This document shows, one piece after another, positions 61,023 to 64,000 of a stretch of DNA of 64,000 bases (positions within the stretch are counted from its first letter, which is position 1; every line of letters starts with the position of its first letter). This DNA comes from Clostridium formicaceticum (GTDB lineage: Bacteria > Bacillota > Clostridia > Peptostreptococcales > Natronincolaceae). A program made the position numbers and the translations under genes. The stretch spans positions 4,030,001-4,094,000 of the forward strand of contig NZ_CP017603.1 of NCBI RefSeq assembly GCF_001854185.1. The letters run 5' to 3'. A model generated the notes under the pieces. The model searched no databases and was not told the origin of the DNA. It saw only the letters and a list, made by a program, of their open reading frames with translations.

Positions 61023-62264
61023 TTAAAAAATATTTACTACATATATAGCAACCATAGAAAGAAAAGTAAGTGGTATCAGATACACATAATTTTTATATAG
61101 TTTTCTTAAGCCTACTTCAAAGTATTCTAACGTTAAAACCTGGCATAAATGCAATGGTGAGATATAATAGAACAAAAATGAAGTAGTAAAAATAAACATA
61201 GCATATAGAAGTTTTGTATCGTAATCAGGTGCTAGAGGTAGCACAATTGGAAACAATATAGCAATTCCTGGCTGTGCAGAGGCTAAAGACAAACAGATAA
61301 CAGCACAGGCCATAAATATCAATAGCTCCAAAGGCATCCCCTGCTCTAAAAGGTTGCCGAAAAAAACATAGATTTCATCCATATCTGTTACAATATTTCT
61401 ATAAAACATAATACCGATGATTGCTATAACTAAGGGCATCTTTAGTCCTTTATACATAGTCTTTAAGGGGTTTTCTCCCATATCATATTTAGTATCGTAC
61501 CTTTTGTCATAGGTGTTGATAGCCATACTAATCCCAATACCCAATAGAAGGGAAATATAAAACGGCATAGAAAAAATAAGAGCGCCTAATAAGCTAATGA
61601 GGATAGGTAAAGCATATAATAAAAACTGCATAATAGCTTTTAGATATTCCTGTGTATTTACTTTTTTTATCTCTGGATCCTTATAATTTCTAATAAAAAG
61701 TATGTAGCCTAATATATACATAAATACGCTTATAGGAAATTGAATTTTTATAAGATCCCAAGCAGCGATTTCCCCCAATTCTATCGCCAAAATCATCGCT
61801 GGAGATAAGGGAAAAATAAGAAAAAGAGTATGTCGAAAAAGTAAGTTGATGGTGGCTTTTTCATCTTTAGAAATGGACAATCTATCTCCTAGCCTTCCTA
61901 CCACAGGACAAGACATTAGTGCACCACCATAGACCAAAAGCGTGCCCATAATCGAAGGAGCTAGTAGTATCGTGAGTTTCGCACTTCTTAAAATAGTTTC
62001 TAAGGAAACTACCATCCTATCTAAAATAAGGTATTGGTCCATCAAATAAGCTAAAACAGTAATCAGACCTACAGTTAAAGCCAGTGTAATCGTAGATTGG
62101 CTCACGATAGTATGAAGAAATGTATTCACAATGTATGGTATACTTCTACCATTTAATAAAGCTAATAAAGCAGCTGCTACGATCATAGAATAGCCCATAT
62201 TAATTTTCCTATTTACCAAAAATAAGATAACCCCCAAAGAAACCCCTAATGAAAATACTAGCAT
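61023..62264 (-). CDS. DUF401-family membrane transporter-like protein
   Basis: A 413-residue protein with about ten TM helices (MLVFSLGVSLGVILFLV at the N-terminus; GALMSCPVVGRLGDRLSIS and ASAQPGIAILFPIVLPLAP as family-like loops with conserved Gly/Pro). DUF401 members look like ion or dicarboxylate transporters; the substrate is unknown. The first 14 codons and the upstream region recur as a relic at 62982-63095. Confidence 0.85.
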   Translation of the reverse strand: MLVFSLGVSLGVILFLVNRKINMGYSMIVAAALLALLNGRSIPYIVNTFLHTIVSQSTITLALTVGLITVLAYLMDQYLILDRMVVSLETILRSAKLTILLAPSIMGTLLVYGGALMSCPVVGRLGDRLSISKDEKATINLLFRHTLFLIFPLSPAMILAIELGEIAAWDLIKIQFPISVFMYILGYILFIRNYKDPEIKKVNTQEYLKAIMQFLLYALPILISLLGALIFSMPFYISLLLGIGISMAINTYDKRYDTKYDMGENPLKTMYKGLKMPLVIAIIGIMFYRNIVTDMDEIYVFFGNLLEQGMPLELLIFMACAVICLSLASAQPGIAILFPIVLPLAPDYDTKLLYAMFIFTTSFLFYYISPLHLCQVLTLEYFEVGLRKLYKNYVYLIPLTFLSMVAIYVVNIF

Positions 62265-62378
62265 GTCATCATTCCTTTTTTAAAAAATATACCTATATTA
62301 TAATTTATCTCTCAGTAAAATAGCAACTTAATATTTATTAAAATATTCATGGAAATTTTAAGTCTAGGTTAAAGAATT

Positions 62379-62861
62379 TTATTGCTGCATTGTAATGCTC
62401 TCTATGCTGCAATGAAGGAGATTACTTAAGTCCTTAGGATCTATCTCAATCTGATGGCCTAGTTTTCCTGCACTTACAATGAAGGTGTCTAGAACTTTGC
62501 AGGAGCTATCTAATACAGTTTTGTACTCTTTTTTCATCCCTATAGGTGAGCACCCTCCACGAATATAACCTGTTACCTTATTCATATCAGTAACCTTAAT
62601 CATCTCAACTGCCTTTTCACCAACTGCCTTTGCTGCAGCTTTTAAATCAAGTTCTTTAGCAACAGGAATGACAAAAACATAGTATTCTCTGCTGGTTCCT
62701 CGAGTCACTAAAGTTTTATAAACCTTTTCAATAGGCTGCCCTAGTTTTGTAGCAACCGAAATACCATCGATCAAACCGTTACTACAATCATAATTATATG
62801 TTTTGTATGGGATCCCAGCTTTTTCAAGAATCCGCATAGCATTTGTTTTTACATTTGCCAT
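62379..62861 (-). CDS. ybaK: Cys-tRNA(Pro)/Cys-tRNA(Cys) deacylase
   Basis: A 160-residue YbaK/EbsC protein: KTNAMRILEKAGIPYKTYNY at the N-terminus, the conserved VIPVAKELDLKAAAKAVG and GGCSPIGMKK with substrate-site Gly/Ser residues. It hydrolyses mischarged Cys-tRNA. It has AGGGAGG upstream of ATG 62861. A normal housekeeping gene, single copy here. Confidence 0.93.
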   Translation of the reverse strand: MANVKTNAMRILEKAGIPYKTYNYDCSNGLIDGISVATKLGQPIEKVYKTLVTRGTSREYYVFVIPVAKELDLKAAAKAVGEKAVEMIKVTDMNKVTGYIRGGCSPIGMKKEYKTVLDSSCKVLDTFIVSAGKLGHQIEIDPKDLSNLLHCSIESITMQQ

Positions 62862-62981
62862 TGTTTCTCCCTCCCTTAATTGATTTTTACGCTTTATTTA
62901 TATATCTGCTGGATATAAATCCGCTCTCTTCATACTACCTCCTATATATTCAAAGCTCCTTAAAACTTAATAGGATATCTA

Positions 62982-63095
62982 TAATATAAGCCCTAATGAA
63001 ATTCCTAAAGAAAATACTAGCATGTCAATCATTCCTTTTTGAAAAATTTGCATATACTATATATTTATATCATAATTACATAGCAATTTAAATAT
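62982..63095 (-). pseudogene. Relic of the DUF401 gene start and leader
   Basis: Similar to 62220-62335; on the minus strand it still reads MLVFSLGISLGL, then stops. The rest of the gene is absent. Confidence 0.75.
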
Positions 63096-63114
63096 CTATT
63101 TTTAATGCCTCTAC

Positions 63115-63273
63115 ATTCTACCTAAAATAACACAGAAATACACTTAAGGAGAAATCTGAACAGCCTCATAGTGCTTCAATGATTGTGTATACTGCTGAAG
63201 AAAATGCAAATTATTTCTTAGGTGTTTTAAATCAACTTAAAAAAAAAGAAAAAAACTTCTCAAATAAGTATTA
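63115..63273 (+). pseudogene. Relic of the 119-residue helical protein gene
   Basis: 63115-63165 resembles the leader 59431-59485; it is then fused directly to sequence reading ASMIVYTAEENANYFLGVL and KKKEKNFSNKY, matching the C-terminus of the 59708 gene. The intervening about 470 nt are deleted. Confidence 0.8.
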
Positions 63274-63308
63274 AAGATATCATCTACATCAGCTAGTTTT
63301 TTCTAAAA

Positions 63309-63342
63309 GTAAAAAGCAGGGTTTAAAAGTCCCTGCTTTTCA
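63309..63342 (-). terminator. Terminator hairpin before the subtilisin gene end
   Basis: AAAAAGCAGGG and CCCTGCTTTT arms with a TTTAAAAGT loop. Confidence 0.8.
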
Positions 63343-63410
63343 GTATTATGTTCAACAACTTGGTGAATGTTTTCTACATAGAATATTTTCGTGTCAACCC
63401 TAGATGGTAT

Positions 63411-64000
63411 TTAAAATTCGATTTGAAGTTCTGTTGTTTCAGAGGATAGGATCGTTACATCTTTTACTTCGTGCTGATACTCAGCCTCAAATGGACTATA
63501 GTAAGAAAGCACTACTTTGTATTCTCCTGGCTTAAGGTAATGGAAGATATGACCTCCATTTTCCCCTGTGGTGCCATAGCTCATTAGATTTTCATCTTTA
63601 TCAAATACACTAAGAACTCCGTGACCCACACCAGTAACCGATTCTGTTTCCTTAATATTGGTCTTTACCTTTAAAGTACCATCTTCAACCGACTGAATTT
63701 CCCCCAACATAGCCTCCATATCAATAACGCCATATCCCAGTTCTTCTGTAAAACCGTCACCTTGAGCGGTTTTTTCCAGCTGATTTTTCACCTGGGCAGG
63801 GGTCAATTCAGGATATTCTGATAACAGCAAGGCTGCTGCCCCTGCTACATATGGGGATGCCATAGAAGTACCCTCCTGGAACTGATAAGTGTGTCCATAG
63901 TATGTTGAGTAAATCATCATTCCCGGTGCTGCTACAGAAATCCATGGACCTGTGGAGGAAAAATCTGCCCGTGTATCCTTAGGTGTGGAGGCTGCCACAG
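63411..64000 (-). CDS. Subtilisin-family (S8) serine protease, partial
   Basis: The C-terminal 195 residues of a protein that continues beyond the right edge of the window. GTSMASPYVAGAAALLLSEYP carries the catalytic Ser; ADFSSTGPWISVAAPGMMI is the preceding subtilase strand. A C-terminal beta-domain of about 80 residues (VTNIKETESVTGV, YKVVLSYYSPFEAEYQHEV) follows the protease domain. The Asp and His catalytic regions and the signal peptide lie outside. Confidence 0.88.
   Translation of the reverse strand, partial: VAASTPKDTRADFSSTGPWISVAAPGMMIYSTYYGHTYQFQEGTSMASPYVAGAAALLLSEYPELTPAQVKNQLEKTAQGDGFTEELGYGVIDMEAMLGEIQSVEDGTLKVKTNIKETESVTGVGHGVLSVFDKDENLMSYGTTGENGGHIFHYLKPGEYKVVLSYYSPFEAEYQHEVKDVTILSSETTELQIEF

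Overview
The window is AT-rich DNA with mostly leftward (minus-strand) genes. It fits an anaerobic, spore-forming clostridium, probably close to Alkaliphilus/Natronincola-type Clostridia. The evidence is a CooS-type carbon monoxide dehydrogenase, a selenocysteine formate dehydrogenase with a Tat signal, Spo0E-family phosphatases, a LysM-GH18 spore-type glucosidase, a BlaI/BlaR1-like pair and a 2-hydroxycarboxylate transporter. The taxon is an inference. No rRNA, tRNA or CRISPR array was seen.

Layout. 0.1-14.3 kb: envelope and signalling genes. These are a UvrC-like GIY-YIG nuclease, a two-component system (TCS) driving a carbohydrate-binding lipoprotein, an ECF sigma factor with a DUF4179 anti-sigma, a BlaI repressor with a BlaR1-like protease fused to two cell-wall hydrolase domains, and a metallophosphoesterase. 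The gaps hold gene relics and decayed insertion sequences. 14.5-20.7 kb: cooS-cooF-flavoprotein with an Rrf2 regulator, then a tatC-tatA-tatC operon. 21-31.6 kb: a methyltransferase, a membrane spermidine-synthase-like protein, Met-rich exported proteins, a DUF2892 protein with a likely in-frame selenocysteine UGA, a CC/Se-motif protein, Lgt, CcdA and a TCS. 31.7-40.6 kb: fdhE-fdhB-fdhA(Sec), an SLH surface protein and LysM-GH18. 40.8-50.5 kb: copper ATPase and a cluster of small Cys/His-rich membrane proteins, present as two diverged copies. 50.8-58.3 kb: uracil-DNA glycosylase, a LeuD-like subunit, a citrate/malate-type transporter with its CitAB-like TCS, and an FMN/FAD fumarate-reductase-like lipoprotein with a TetR regulator. 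59.7-64 kb: a radical SAM protein, a DUF401 permease, YbaK and the end of a subtilisin.

How the parts connect. Tat would export FdhA, and a near-identical 22-nt element precedes both the tat operon and the fdh region. CsoR-like palindromes (ATACCC-N5-GGGTAT) sit upstream of copA, of one TCS and between lgt and ccdA, suggesting one copper regulon. Rrf2 sites precede both rrf2 and cooS.

Most notable: (1) a DUF2892 mini-gene whose UGA falls at the family's conserved Cys and is followed by a hairpin with a GGUC loop, as in the FdhA SECIS of the same window; (2) two copies of an about 105-127-bp palindromic element with a possible pseudoknot whose arms differ but remain self-complementary; (3) a BlaR1-like/Amidase_3/M23 fusion; (4) at least four local duplications decaying into relics; (5) a Met-rich repeat gene broken by a 4-nt repeat insertion.
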